From Ammoniphilus sp. YIM 78166 (GTDB taxonomy: Bacteria; Bacillota; Bacilli; Aneurinibacillales; RAOX-1), in contig NZ_SDLR01000001.1 of NCBI RefSeq assembly GCF_004522215.1, forward strand, positions 620,001 through 684,000: 64,000 bases of DNA, read 5' to 3'. The position numbers and the translations under genes are program-made. The notes under the pieces are model-generated. The model made no database searches. It saw only the letters and a program-made list of their open reading frames with translations, and was not told the DNA's origin. Below are positions 34,799 to 42,589 of this stretch, piece by piece; positions within the stretch are counted from its first letter, which is position 1, and each line of letters opens with the position of its first letter.

Positions 34799-35731
34799 TT
34801 GAAGCCAAGTTCGAATCGAAGAAAGAACAACTCCAGAGAAAAGCAAAGCTTCCGGGAAGAGATTCGCACTTTAAACTCCTTACTCTTTTATCTAAGAGGT
34901 AACAGGTCGGTATTTGATCAAACAAGGGCCAAAGTGCAAAAGGGTATAAGAAGATTAGATTATGCTCTTGTTAGGATGCCGAAGCATCAAACTGATAAAT
35001 CCCATTCATACGTTTCCGTAAAAATTGGGGAAAGAAAAGTCCTGTTAAACAAGAGTGCCTTAGTCAGAAGAAAGAGAATGAGCTTGTCAGGGGCAAACAG
35101 CGCTTATGATCGTAGAAGAATAGATAGGCTAATAAGGAATCTCCGAGTATTAGATTCCAATCTTAATCAGGTATTACGTCATGTAGATTACGAGTCAAGA
35201 TCCAGGCTTCTGAAGATGATGAGATCAATCAGGGAAGAACATCTTAATAACTGGGGTTCAGCAAGAGGGAACTCATCTAAGAACAAAGAGGTTAAAAAGG
35301 ATAAGCCAGCGAAAAAGAGAAAGGCAAAAGAGACAGTAAAAGCTAAACAAAAAAAATCGAAACAACTTGCGAGTAAGGATAAAACAAGTCTGAGTGGTAC
35401 CAAACAGGCCGCTGAAACGAAGGACAGTAAAATAGAGAAAAAGTCAAACAAAAAGGATCAGTCAAAGCGTCTAAAGAAAAAAGGAAAGGCAAATAAAAGT
35501 GCAAGTAAAAAGCGGAAGAAAAGACCTAGCGTTTCAAGTCCTCAACAAAAGAATAGAACAAAAACAAAAAATTCGAATTCAAGACGCCAGCCTCGTGTAA
35601 ACGCAGAATTCTTCGAGAGCACGACTAGAGATTTTCCTGAACAACGAGTAGATGATCTCCTTCAGAGCGATCAGAATCAAGATTCTCTGTTCCAAGACCC
35701 TAGATATATTGATACGATCACAATAAAGTAA
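34799..35731 (+). CDS. Lysine-rich low-complexity protein of unknown function
   Basis: About 310 residues. Residues 1-160 are basic and helical (LLFYLRGNRSVFDQTRAKVQ, RRRIDRLIRNLRVLDSNL). Residues 165-285 are low-complexity, dominated by lysine with serine, threonine and alanine (repeats of KKSK, SKDK, KKRK). The last ~40 residues are more acidic (FPEQRVDDLLQSDQNQ). No signal peptide or membrane segment. TTG 34799 has AAGGGG at good spacing; ATG 34790 and TTG 34739 are in-frame alternatives. Such Lys/Ser-rich proteins resemble CotG-type spore coat proteins in composition only; no repeat homology is evident. Several kinase-fold genes lie in the same locus, so it may be a phosphorylation substrate. 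Confidence 0.6.
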   Translation: MKPSSNRRKNNSREKQSFREEIRTLNSLLFYLRGNRSVFDQTRAKVQKGIRRLDYALVRMPKHQTDKSHSYVSVKIGERKVLLNKSALVRRKRMSLSGANSAYDRRRIDRLIRNLRVLDSNLNQVLRHVDYESRSRLLKMMRSIREEHLNNWGSARGNSSKNKEVKKDKPAKKRKAKETVKAKQKKSKQLASKDKTSLSGTKQAAETKDSKIEKKSNKKDQSKRLKKKGKANKSASKKRKKRPSVSSPQQKNRTKTKNSNSRRQPRVNAEFFESTTRDFPEQRVDDLLQSDQNQDSLFQDPRYIDTITIK

Positions 35732-35759
35732 AAAACCGCCATCCCCAGGCGGTTTTCAT
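35732..35759. terminator. Bidirectional terminator at end of the glycan locus
   Basis: Stem AAAACCGCC / GGCGGTTTT with a seven-base loop ATCCCCA. A-rich on the left and T-rich on the right, so it can end transcription of both convergent genes (stops at 35731 and 35761). Confidence 0.85.
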
Positions 35760-35760
35760 T

Positions 35761-36525
35761 TTACTGCTTGATAAACATCTGCGTAAACATATTCCCGTAA
35801 GCCCCGCCTGACACAATCCCAATCCCAATATAGTTATACTCATTGCTTAGGATATTGGCCCGATGCCCAGGAGAGTTCATCAACGAGGTATGCGCGCCAT
35901 CGACACTTTGGTTCCCCGCAATGTTTTCACCTGCGGTTTGGAAGCCGATGCCTGCGTTGCGGATCATGTCAAACGGAGAGCCATGGGTTGGCGATTGATG
36001 TGAAAAATAGTTTCCGTTGATCATATCCTGCGATTTTACGCGGGCCAGGCGGGTTAACTCCGTATGTGCTCTTAACGGGCTTAAACCGTTGGCTTGGCGC
36101 GCTTGATTCACCAGATTAAGCATCTGCTGTTCCTGTGCAGACAATCCTGCAGCGGGTGCTGGAGTCGCAGGAGCTGCGGGAGCCGGAGTTGGCGCAGGTG
36201 CTGGAGCAGGCGTCGGAGCAGGTGCCGGCTGCCATGGCGCAGTTTGAGAACCGTCAGTTGGCCAAGTGATAACGTGCCATTGGGCATTAGGCCATTGTTG
36301 ATTGGTTGGGCCAGCCTGAGCTCCAGGCGACTGAGCATGTTGCGCCTTGGCGGTATTTCTGCCAGGTTGGGCCGTTTGTCCCTTCATCGTTTTGCCGCCG
36401 TCCACGTTCTGGACATTCACGGGCGGATTTTCCGCTGGCAAGGCGCCTTGGGTGCCGGCACCGCAGCCGGATAGAGCGAGACTGAAGAGTAGAGTGGGAA
36501 CCAGAAAATGTTTTAGACTATTCAT
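35761..36525 (-). CDS. Lipoprotein with CAP/SCP domain (YkwD-like)
   Basis: A 254-residue exported protein. A lipoprotein signal (hydrophobic helix ending LALSGCGAG) implies lipid attachment at Cys about 20. A flexible region follows with a Pro/Ala/Thr-rich linker (APAPTPAPAPAPTPAP, about residues 105-125). The C-terminal CAP domain (about 130-254) has LVNQARQANGLSPLRAHTEL, DMINGNYFSHQSPTHGSPF, GENIAGNQSV and LMNSPGHRANILSNEYNYIG, with the two conserved histidines. The family is common in spore formers (YkwD) but has no assigned reaction. ATG 36525 lies eight bases after AGGAGG; GTG 36534 overlaps that site. Confidence 0.87.
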   Translation of the reverse strand: MNSLKHFLVPTLLFSLALSGCGAGTQGALPAENPPVNVQNVDGGKTMKGQTAQPGRNTAKAQHAQSPGAQAGPTNQQWPNAQWHVITWPTDGSQTAPWQPAPAPTPAPAPAPTPAPAAPATPAPAAGLSAQEQQMLNLVNQARQANGLSPLRAHTELTRLARVKSQDMINGNYFSHQSPTHGSPFDMIRNAGIGFQTAGENIAGNQSVDGAHTSLMNSPGHRANILSNEYNYIGIGIVSGGAYGNMFTQMFIKQ

Positions 36526-36586
36526 GTATAACACCTCCTGTTTCTAGGGTGTCATGAATAAGTCTGCTTCATTCAGGTCCGCAGGC

Positions 36587-37231
36587 TTACTTGCAAAGTC
36601 CTTGGCGGTGAGCATAGATGGCGATTTGAGTCCGGTCTTCGACTCCTAGCTTGCTTAGGATATTGCTGACATGAGTTTTGACGGTTTTAATGCCGATGAA
36701 TAATTCTTCGGCAATTTCCTGATTGGATTTTCCATCCCCGATCAGTCCTAGCACTTCAAGCTCTCGAGAAGTCAGTTGTTCATGCGGTAAGCTCTTGCTC
36801 TCACCTTGTCGGAAGCGGTTCATGATTTTTCCCGCCACCTGGGATTCGAGCACAGGCAAGCCTTGGTAAGCCTGGCGTATGGCTTGAACAATTTCGGGGG
36901 CTCTTGCTGTTTTTAGCAGATAGCTAAAGGCGCCGGCTTCTATCACCGGATAGACCTTTTCATCATCAATAAAACTGGTAAGCACAATGACTTTCCCCTC
37001 GGGGTACACGGAACGGATCTGCCGGGTCGCTTCGATTCCATCCATGCCATCCATCACGAGGTCCATAAGGATGACGTCAGGTTTGGCTTGTTGCGCTAGT
37101 TTCACTCCTTCGATGCCATTGCTGGCTTCGCCTACGACTTCAATATCCTCTTCGGTAGAGAGGTAGGCGGCTAAGCCCATCCGAACCATTTCGTGATCAT
37201 CGACTAACAGTACTTTAATTGGATTACTCAT
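36587..37231 (-). CDS. liaR: LiaR-like response regulator (NarL family)
   Basis: A 214-residue response regulator with a receiver domain (LLVDDHEMVRMGLAAYL; phospho-acceptor Asp57 in VILMDLVMDG; Thr in VIVLTSF; Lys in LLKTA) and a LuxR-type helix-turn-helix (about 150-210; LTSREVLGLIGDGKSNQEIA-like, with TVKTHVSNILSKL). As partner of the LiaS kinase it would control envelope-stress genes. The ribosome binding site GGAGG precedes ATG 37231, and the start overlaps the liaS stop by eight bases. No liaIH-type target operon is visible nearby. Confidence 0.88.
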   Translation of the reverse strand: MSNPIKVLLVDDHEMVRMGLAAYLSTEEDIEVVGEASNGIEGVKLAQQAKPDVILMDLVMDGMDGIEATRQIRSVYPEGKVIVLTSFIDDEKVYPVIEAGAFSYLLKTARAPEIVQAIRQAYQGLPVLESQVAGKIMNRFRQGESKSLPHEQLTSRELEVLGLIGDGKSNQEIAEELFIGIKTVKTHVSNILSKLGVEDRTQIAIYAHRQGLCK

Positions 37232-38345
37232 GACTGGTGTTTCCTCCTCTGCCCATAATGATGGGAATGGTCACTTCAATCAGGGTACCTTGGCCAGGTG
37301 CAGAGGATATGTTGAGGACCCCTCCGATTTCAGCGACACGCTCTTGCATTAACGCCATCCCATATGAGGATGATTTTCGTTCATCTTTAATCGTAAAACC
37401 AATGCCATCATCTGTTATTTTGAATCGAAGCTTGTTCCCAATAACCACGAGCTTTACTTCCACGCGATGAGCCTTCGCATGGCGCAGGGTATTAGAGAGG
37501 GCTTCTTGAAGAATTCGGAACAGATGATCCTCCATTCCCTTAGGCAGGGAGGGGATTTCTTCTATCGACCATTGAAAGCTTATGGGGTGCTTGCCTTGCA
37601 TTTCACGAAGCAGGTCCTCAATCCCTTGCTTTAATCCTTTGCCTTCAAGATGGGCAGGGCGTAAATGGAGCAGAAGGGCTCTCATCTCGGATTGAGCCGC
37701 GGCTGCCATTTCCTCTACGAGCTCAGCTTGTCCCTTGGCTTTTTCCGGATTTTGCAACAGGGTTCTTTTGAGAGCGGCCATGGTCATGGAGATGGCAAAG
37801 AGCTGCTGGCTGACCGCGTCATGTAATTCTCGGGCAAGCCGTTGACGTTCCTCCACGATGGCGGCTTGTTTGACTTGATCGTTTAATTCCGCATTATGGG
37901 CCGATAACCGTTGTAAGGAGGCGACTTGTTGCTGAAAACGCGTCGTCATATCGTTCAGCTGTCTACCCAATTGCCCAAGTTCATCTTCGCCTAAGTCGGG
38001 AATCCGGATGTCTAGATTTCCTCTTTCTAGCATCATCGCCGATTGTAGAAGAATTTCGATTCTCTTCTTTAACAAATTCCCGTAGATATAGCCAAAGCTA
38101 GCTCCTATAAGGACAGCGATAAGCCACATGGTTAGCATTTGCGTGACGATAAGAGAAGGTCCAGGGAAAGGGGGAATCGTAACTCCCCAAGATTCAAAAA
38201 GCCATTCCTGAAGACTTGATAGTTGGGCCAGCTGGTACCATAGAAAAAAGAAAAAGCTTCCGCCCAGGGTAACGGATCCCAAACATACCCAGGTTCCATG
38301 ACGCATAAACTGCCATTGAATGTTTGACAACTTTCGTTTTGTCAT
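37224..38345 (-). CDS. liaS: LiaS-like sensor histidine kinase
   Basis: A 373-residue HPK7-type sensor kinase: two transmembrane helices (about 20-40 and 66-88) with a short ~25-residue external loop, a HAMP-like region, the phospho-acceptor His175 in ARELHDAVSQQL, and an ATPase domain with FRILQEALSNTLRHAKAH and DDGIGF. The small extracellular loop fits an intramembrane sensor like LiaS, where LiaF acts as inhibitor and cell wall antibiotics as signals. ATG 38345 follows AAGGA at nine bases; longer in-frame starts would overlap liaF. Confidence 0.88.
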   Translation of the reverse strand: MTKRKLSNIQWQFMRHGTWVCLGSVTLGGSFFFFLWYQLAQLSSLQEWLFESWGVTIPPFPGPSLIVTQMLTMWLIAVLIGASFGYIYGNLLKKRIEILLQSAMMLERGNLDIRIPDLGEDELGQLGRQLNDMTTRFQQQVASLQRLSAHNAELNDQVKQAAIVEERQRLARELHDAVSQQLFAISMTMAALKRTLLQNPEKAKGQAELVEEMAAAAQSEMRALLLHLRPAHLEGKGLKQGIEDLLREMQGKHPISFQWSIEEIPSLPKGMEDHLFRILQEALSNTLRHAKAHRVEVKLVVIGNKLRFKITDDGIGFTIKDERKSSSYGMALMQERVAEIGGVLNISSAPGQGTLIEVTIPIIMGRGGNTSHE

Positions 38346-38355
38346 CGTGTTTTCC

Positions 38356-39141
38356 TTATACATAGGTAACATTGACGTCTCCGACAAGCAGATGAACGAT
38401 AAGGCGAACCCTCTGGTCTGCTTGTTGATAATTTGAAGTGGTTAGGGTTACGGTCCGATTTAATCCCCCTTGCTTATTGCCAAAAATATCAATATCTCCG
38501 ATGTTCACACTCGCGATGAAGGAGATATCTAGCTCATAGGGTACGAAGATGTCGATATCGCCGATCCAGCCGCTAATCATGATGACAGTTTCCCCGTTAT
38601 GGATAAGTGCCCTGGATAAATCGATTTTTACTTCTCCAATCCCATGCCATATATTCATATCTTTCAGTTCCCAGCGGTGTCCCGTTAAGAAGAGATTTCC
38701 GATTAAAGATTGCTTAGTTTCAGGGGAGCCCATGGTATAAGCTTGCTTCTCCTGGCCCCCGGACAACGGAGGGGGTGTCTCCATGGTTTCCTTAGGCGGA
38801 GTAGGAACGGAAGCAGAAGGGATGTCAATCTCCTTTTTCTTGGAGCGAATCAATTGGTAGCCCCAATACATGATGGCTAGGGCGAATATAAAGCCGATGA
38901 GATCTCCGGCTCGGATGGGGGTCCAGGCATCAATAAAAAATAAGGTTCCGAATAAGAACAAAATTCCTCCGATGATTCTTCGGCTTCGTTCAAGTAAGCG
39001 CAAGGCGAAATAGAGGATCAAGAACGGAAAGAGCTTCCCGGGATGGAAATGCATAATCCCTAAGGTGTGCAATAAAATGCCAATACCCGTAAAAATAACG
39101 ACGATTCCTAAAAAGTATCTGGTTGTCTTGGATTGATGCAT
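38356..39141 (-). CDS. liaF: LiaF-like membrane inhibitor of LiaRS signalling
   Basis: A 261-residue protein with about four N-terminal transmembrane helices (residues 8-105; LGIVVIFTGIGILLHTLGIM, LFPFLILYFALRLL, IIGGILFLFGTLFFI, GFIFALAIMYWGYQL), a Pro-rich linker and a C-terminal beta-helical domain with repeated G-[DE]-[IV]-[DK]-I motifs (GIGEVKIDLS, GWIGDIDIFVPY, NIGDIDIFGN). This is the LiaF/VraT layout. Gene order liaF-liaS-liaR matches Bacillus. ATG 39141 sits 11 bases after AAGGAGG. Confidence 0.87.
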   Translation of the reverse strand: MHQSKTTRYFLGIVVIFTGIGILLHTLGIMHFHPGKLFPFLILYFALRLLERSRRIIGGILFLFGTLFFIDAWTPIRAGDLIGFIFALAIMYWGYQLIRSKKKEIDIPSASVPTPPKETMETPPPLSGGQEKQAYTMGSPETKQSLIGNLFLTGHRWELKDMNIWHGIGEVKIDLSRALIHNGETVIMISGWIGDIDIFVPYELDISFIASVNIGDIDIFGNKQGGLNRTVTLTTSNYQQADQRVRLIVHLLVGDVNVTYV

Positions 39142-39184
39142 GAGAACGTGCACCTCCTTATGCGGGAGTATATTGGAAGGTTAA

Positions 39185-39211
39185 GCCATAGCATGATTTC
39201 CCAGCTATGGC
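39185..39211 (-). repeat. Inverted repeat in the liaF leader
   Basis: Arms GCCATAGC and GCTATGGC (eight perfect pairs, 11-base spacer) lie between the predicted promoter and the liaF ribosome binding site. No T-run follows, so it may be an operator or leader hairpin rather than a terminator. Confidence 0.4.
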
Positions 39212-39242
39212 CTTTGTTCAATATATCATAGTAGATAGTTAT

Positions 39243-39271
39243 ATTATAGTGCACTCTCTTTAAACTTTGTA
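39243..39271 (-). promoter_or_regulatory. Predicted SigA-type promoter of liaFSR
   Basis: Minus-strand TATAAT (39248-39243) has a weak TACAAA -35 at a 17-base spacing. It lies about 100 bases before the liaF start. Confidence 0.4.
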
Positions 39272-39288
39272 CTGTCCGAAGGAGGGAG

Positions 39289-40416
39289 TTACCTCCGCCT
39301 TGGGGCGGATGGAGCGTTATTTCTGGCTTCAATCCGACGGGTCAATAAGTTTATAGCGCGAGTCGCTATAACAAAGCCTCGGCCTTGCCGACGTTGAGCG
39401 GTATTCGGGAGTCTTCGAGCGGATTGGTCAAGAATTTGTTTGACTTGTCGTGGTGTGAGTTGAGGTGATTGGGAGAGAAGCAAGGCGCAGATTCCTGTTA
39501 AATGGGGGGTGGCCATAGAGGTGCCAGATAAAGTCTTGTAGTAGGGGGCTTCAGGCCAGGTGGATAAGATATCTACCCCTGGTTGTACATAGTTTAGTGT
39601 ACTGCCATAGTTACTAAATGGGGCCACACGATTTTGCCGGTTGGTGGCACCTACGGTAAGAACCTCCGGATGCCTCGCGGGATAGTCCAGGCTTTCGTTT
39701 GCGTTACCTGCGGAGGCAATCATGAGAATGCCATTGGCCAGAGCAGTTCTGATGGCTTGGTGGAGCACTTGGCTGGAATCCCTGGACCCAAAGCTCATGT
39801 TGAGGATCCGTATATTGTTATCGATGGCCCAATCAATGGCTTGAGCAATATCGCTTAACGTGGCGCTTCCTTCGGAATCAAAAGCTTTGAGCGAATAAAG
39901 CCGAGCACGGGGACTTACTCCTACGACTCCCACTTGATTGTTCACTGCCGCAACCGTTCCTGCCACATGGGTGCCATGCCCGTTGGCATCAACAAAAGGA
40001 CTCGATGCGTCGATGGTATTGACCCCCCCTTTAATATTAGGTTGTAGATCGGGATGCCTGGCATCAATACCGGTATCAATAATGCCTACATTAATGCCTA
40101 TTCCTTGCACTCTGGGCCAGACTCTGGGTGCTTGCACTCGTGCAACACCCCAGGGTATCGTTTGCTCTTCTTCGTAGGCTTGATGGAGCTTATATTGGAT
40201 GTTTTTTTCCACGATAAACCCCTGTTCCTCCCCTGAGTCTCCTTGGGTCGTCATCCGACTCTTGAGGGCGTCATAATCCTGTTGAAGTAGAGTGATGGAA
40301 TTCCATTTTTGCCAAAGCTTCATTCGTTGCTTTAAGTAAACCGGAAGGTTGCTATAAAAATATAATAAATCCTTTTCTGTTTTATACATCACGCAAAGCT
40401 GATCTTGATTTCTCAC
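39289..40416 (-). CDS. Subtilisin-family (S8) serine protease without signal peptide
   Basis: A 375-residue protease with an intact catalytic triad: Asp114 (IIDTGID), His147 (GHGTHVAGT), oxyanion Asn238 (ASAGNANES) and Ser300 (SGTSMATPH). The first ~85 residues are polar and could be a short pro-region. No secretion signal or membrane anchor is seen, which suggests an intracellular or spore-located protease. I chose GTG 40416, which follows GGGAG; the frame remains open to TTG 40470 but without a binding site. The C-terminus is Arg-rich (TRRIEARNNAPSAPRRR). Its role is unknown; processing of coat or germination proteins is possible. Confidence 0.85.
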   Translation of the reverse strand: MRNQDQLCVMYKTEKDLLYFYSNLPVYLKQRMKLWQKWNSITLLQQDYDALKSRMTTQGDSGEEQGFIVEKNIQYKLHQAYEEEQTIPWGVARVQAPRVWPRVQGIGINVGIIDTGIDARHPDLQPNIKGGVNTIDASSPFVDANGHGTHVAGTVAAVNNQVGVVGVSPRARLYSLKAFDSEGSATLSDIAQAIDWAIDNNIRILNMSFGSRDSSQVLHQAIRTALANGILMIASAGNANESLDYPARHPEVLTVGATNRQNRVAPFSNYGSTLNYVQPGVDILSTWPEAPYYKTLSGTSMATPHLTGICALLLSQSPQLTPRQVKQILDQSARRLPNTAQRRQGRGFVIATRAINLLTRRIEARNNAPSAPRRR

Positions 40417-40477
40417 ACGCGTTCTCCCGCCCTCCGTTAATATTCTCCAATATTCTATGTTTGTGTGCAAAAATGGT

Positions 40478-40505
40478 TAAACCCCCAGGAAAAGCCTGGG
40501 GGTTA
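40478..40505 (-). terminator. Terminator overlapping the stop of the yheC-like gene
   Basis: Stem AACCCCCAGG / CCTGGGGGTT with a five-base loop. On the minus strand it begins inside the stop codon of the gene at 40503 and is followed by TAACCATTTTTGC. Confidence 0.7.
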
Positions 40506-41270
40506 AAGTGAAAAATTAATCGCTCTGACGTTTTGAATAATCCTTTTATAAATTTTATCGTTAGGTAGCTGCTTAAATAATTGATGCCCGGGAGAGGTGT
40601 TTACTTCTAAAACCCAATAGCTTCCGTCTATGTCAATGGCAAAATCGATGCCAAGCTCCCGGAGTCCGGGATAACTTAGGGTTAACTGGTTAGCAATGAT
40701 TAAGCTAAGCTGTTCAAGTTCATCTTTTAATTCTTTCATTTCGTCTACAGAAAGCTCAAGAGTTTTAGAGAGGGCCTCGCGGAAAGAGATCGCCTTTCCC
40801 CCCTGAGCCAGATTGGTTGTAATACTATTGGGTTCCCCGAGCTTGCCGACAATGCCAGCGTATACCCATTCCTTTTTAGGCTTCTGCAGGAGGACTCGAA
40901 AATCTATCGGTTTGTTTTCTAGGGAGATGAGATCTATGCCTTGCTGGATTAGATATTTGTGACCCGCAGTTTTGCGTTTTAGCCATTGTAAGATGGGGAA
41001 AATAGAAGAAACGGCTCTGGAGTCATTTCCCGATTTTATTATATACACTTCAACTTCTTCATCATAATCAATCCGAATAATGCCATTGCCCTTCATTCCA
41101 TTTTCCGGCTTTAAATAAACCACCGAATGAATCAGCAGCATTTGAATTAAATTTTCTCTCGTAAGGCGCAGCGTATCGGGAATGTAGGGCCGAATGGCTT
41201 CATTTTCTAACAGAAGCTGTGTTTTTTTCCATTTGCTTGCTACGTATTGATATCTACGTTTAGGATACAC
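40503..41270 (-). CDS. YheC/YheD family ATP-grasp protein (short form)
   Basis: A 255-residue short-form member, located away from the other six. N-terminus YQYVASKWKKTQLLLENEAI aligns with the short forms at 14316 and 15157. Motifs: VYLKPENGMKGNGIIRIDY, YLIQQGIDLISLENKPIDFR, TTNLAQGGKAISFREAL and GIDFAIDIDGSYWVLEVNTS. GTG 41270 follows AGGAGAGGAT. A CATAGGATA box lies 33 bases upstream, as for the clustered copies, so it probably has the same sporulation timing. Confidence 0.87.
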   Translation of the reverse strand: MYPKRRYQYVASKWKKTQLLLENEAIRPYIPDTLRLTRENLIQMLLIHSVVYLKPENGMKGNGIIRIDYDEEVEVYIIKSGNDSRAVSSIFPILQWLKRKTAGHKYLIQQGIDLISLENKPIDFRVLLQKPKKEWVYAGIVGKLGEPNSITTNLAQGGKAISFREALSKTLELSVDEMKELKDELEQLSLIIANQLTLSYPGLRELGIDFAIDIDGSYWVLEVNTSPGHQLFKQLPNDKIYKRIIQNVRAINFSL

Positions 41271-41302
41271 AGATATCCTCTCCTAGAATGTATTAGATAA
41301 TC

Positions 41303-41311
41303 TATCCTATG
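41303..41311 (-). promoter_or_regulatory. Possible mother-cell sigma -10 box
   Basis: CATAGGATA on the minus strand, 33 bases before the yheC-like start at 41270. No AC at 16-17 bases upstream. Confidence 0.3.
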
Positions 41312-41379
41312 TACCTAGAGCGATTTTGGAATAGTTGGATGCCTATGTCTGGAAAACTATAAGGCGTGAGGTGAAGAAA

Positions 41380-42051
41380 ATGGGCGATGGAATCAAAAAA
41401 ATAGGGGTACTTTTTTTGCTGGCAGCAGCACTTGGAATTGTGATTTTAGGGCTTGGCCCTTTGAGGGATCGATTAACGGACTTAAATATGACCCTAATCG
41501 TCGATTGGTTAAGAAGTCTAGGATTAATTGCAGTTCTGATCGGAGGCGGCTTAATTATCCTCCAAGCGTTTTTGCCCATATTCCCATTTATTGGGCTGGT
41601 TACGGCTAATGTTCTTGTTTTCGGTTTGGTTGGGGGCTTCTTCATCAACTGGACCAGCTCGGTATTGGCTTCCATACTCATGTTTTATCTTGCTCGCTCA
41701 ACCGGAAGGGAGTGGGCGGAGAAAAAATTAAGTCGTTATCCGAAATGGACTCGGATCAATGATTTTTTGCAGGCCAATGGCTTTAAGAGTATTTTAACTT
41801 TGAGACTGTTTCCGATTATCCCCCCCGTAGCTTTGAATCTTTTATCCGGCATTTCTAAAGTAGGAGCTCGATCTTACGTGGCTGCGACCTCACTAGGAAA
41901 AATTCCCGCGATTCTCTTGCAATCCATGATTGGTAATGACCTGCTGTCCTTCTCAGAAAACAAGACCAGAATTTTACTTTTAGCTGTTGGTTTTGGCTTG
42001 GTCCTGTTTATTGGCATGAAAGTTGTAAGGAAAAAAATGAAGCTCTCATGA
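41380..42051 (+). CDS. TVP38/TMEM64 family membrane protein
   Basis: A 223-residue integral membrane protein with about five helices. The VTT (SNARE-associated) domain signature is seen as FPFIGLVTANVLVFGLVGGF, LARSTGREWAEKKL and the conserved LTLRLFPIIPPVALNLLSG. Family members (DedA/TVP38) are linked to lipid transport and membrane potential. ATG 41380 lies six bases after GAGGTGA; TTG 41335 would add 15 residues without a binding site. It is divergent from the yheC-like gene. Confidence 0.83.
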   Translation: MGDGIKKIGVLFLLAAALGIVILGLGPLRDRLTDLNMTLIVDWLRSLGLIAVLIGGGLIILQAFLPIFPFIGLVTANVLVFGLVGGFFINWTSSVLASILMFYLARSTGREWAEKKLSRYPKWTRINDFLQANGFKSILTLRLFPIIPPVALNLLSGISKVGARSYVAATSLGKIPAILLQSMIGNDLLSFSENKTRILLLAVGFGLVLFIGMKVVRKKMKLS

Positions 42052-42107
42052 AAATCGTGGACATGGGCTAAACTATCCCCAAGAAGAATAAGTAAGGAGA
42101 GAAAGCC

Positions 42108-42536
42108 ATGATTCCTGTACCCTCTGAGATTCAAGGAAAAGAAGCAACCTTTGGCGAAATTCGTGAGCCTTTTATAGAGCATGGTTTTATTCTGGGTGGC
42201 AATTGGGAGTATGAGCATGGTTATTTTGACGCTGCATTAGAAAGAGACGGCGGTGAAACCATTTATTTGCGATTGCCGGTGGAGGTCATTGAAGGAGCGC
42301 TCGATGATTCTGGTGCCAGGTTGAAATTCCAGCAGCCATTTATCGTGCGGCACGTGGTTCACACCCAATTGGCGAGCGATTCCATTCCTCTTGTGGATCA
42401 GCTTCCGTTCCAGATGAATACGCTTGTGAATCAGTTTCAGACTCCGGAGGCCGTAGATGGAGAGATTCATCGTGTGGACCAAAGGGTGCAAGAAGCCCAG
42501 GCAGCTATTGCTAAGTTAATGCGATATGTTCGTTAA
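42108..42536 (+). CDS. YugN-like protein
   Basis: A 142-residue cytoplasmic protein matching the YugN-like family of Bacillales, with FIEHGFILGGNWEYEHGYFD and GETIYLRLPVEVIEGALDD typical of it. The C-terminal 25 residues look like a coiled coil (HRVDQRVQEAQAAIAKLM). The function of the family is not known. ATG 42108 follows AAGGAGAG. A terminator follows directly. Confidence 0.8.
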   Translation: MIPVPSEIQGKEATFGEIREPFIEHGFILGGNWEYEHGYFDAALERDGGETIYLRLPVEVIEGALDDSGARLKFQQPFIVRHVVHTQLASDSIPLVDQLPFQMNTLVNQFQTPEAVDGEIHRVDQRVQEAQAAIAKLMRYVR

Positions 42537-42537
42537 T

Positions 42538-42566
42538 AAATCCCGGAGTCTTCTGGGGTTTTTCTG
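42538..42566 (+). terminator. Rho-independent terminator after yugN-like gene
   Basis: Stem AAATCCCGGA / TTCTGGGGTTT (with G-U pairs) around a short loop, then TTTTTCT. Confidence 0.65.
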
Positions 42567-42589
42567 TGAATGAAGGGAGTCTTAGATCC

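Noticed and set aside
36094..36474. 126-residue frame opposite the CAP-domain lipoprotein
   Set aside because: It is rich in Arg, Ser and Cys because it is the reverse of a Pro/Ala repeat linker; a composition artefact.
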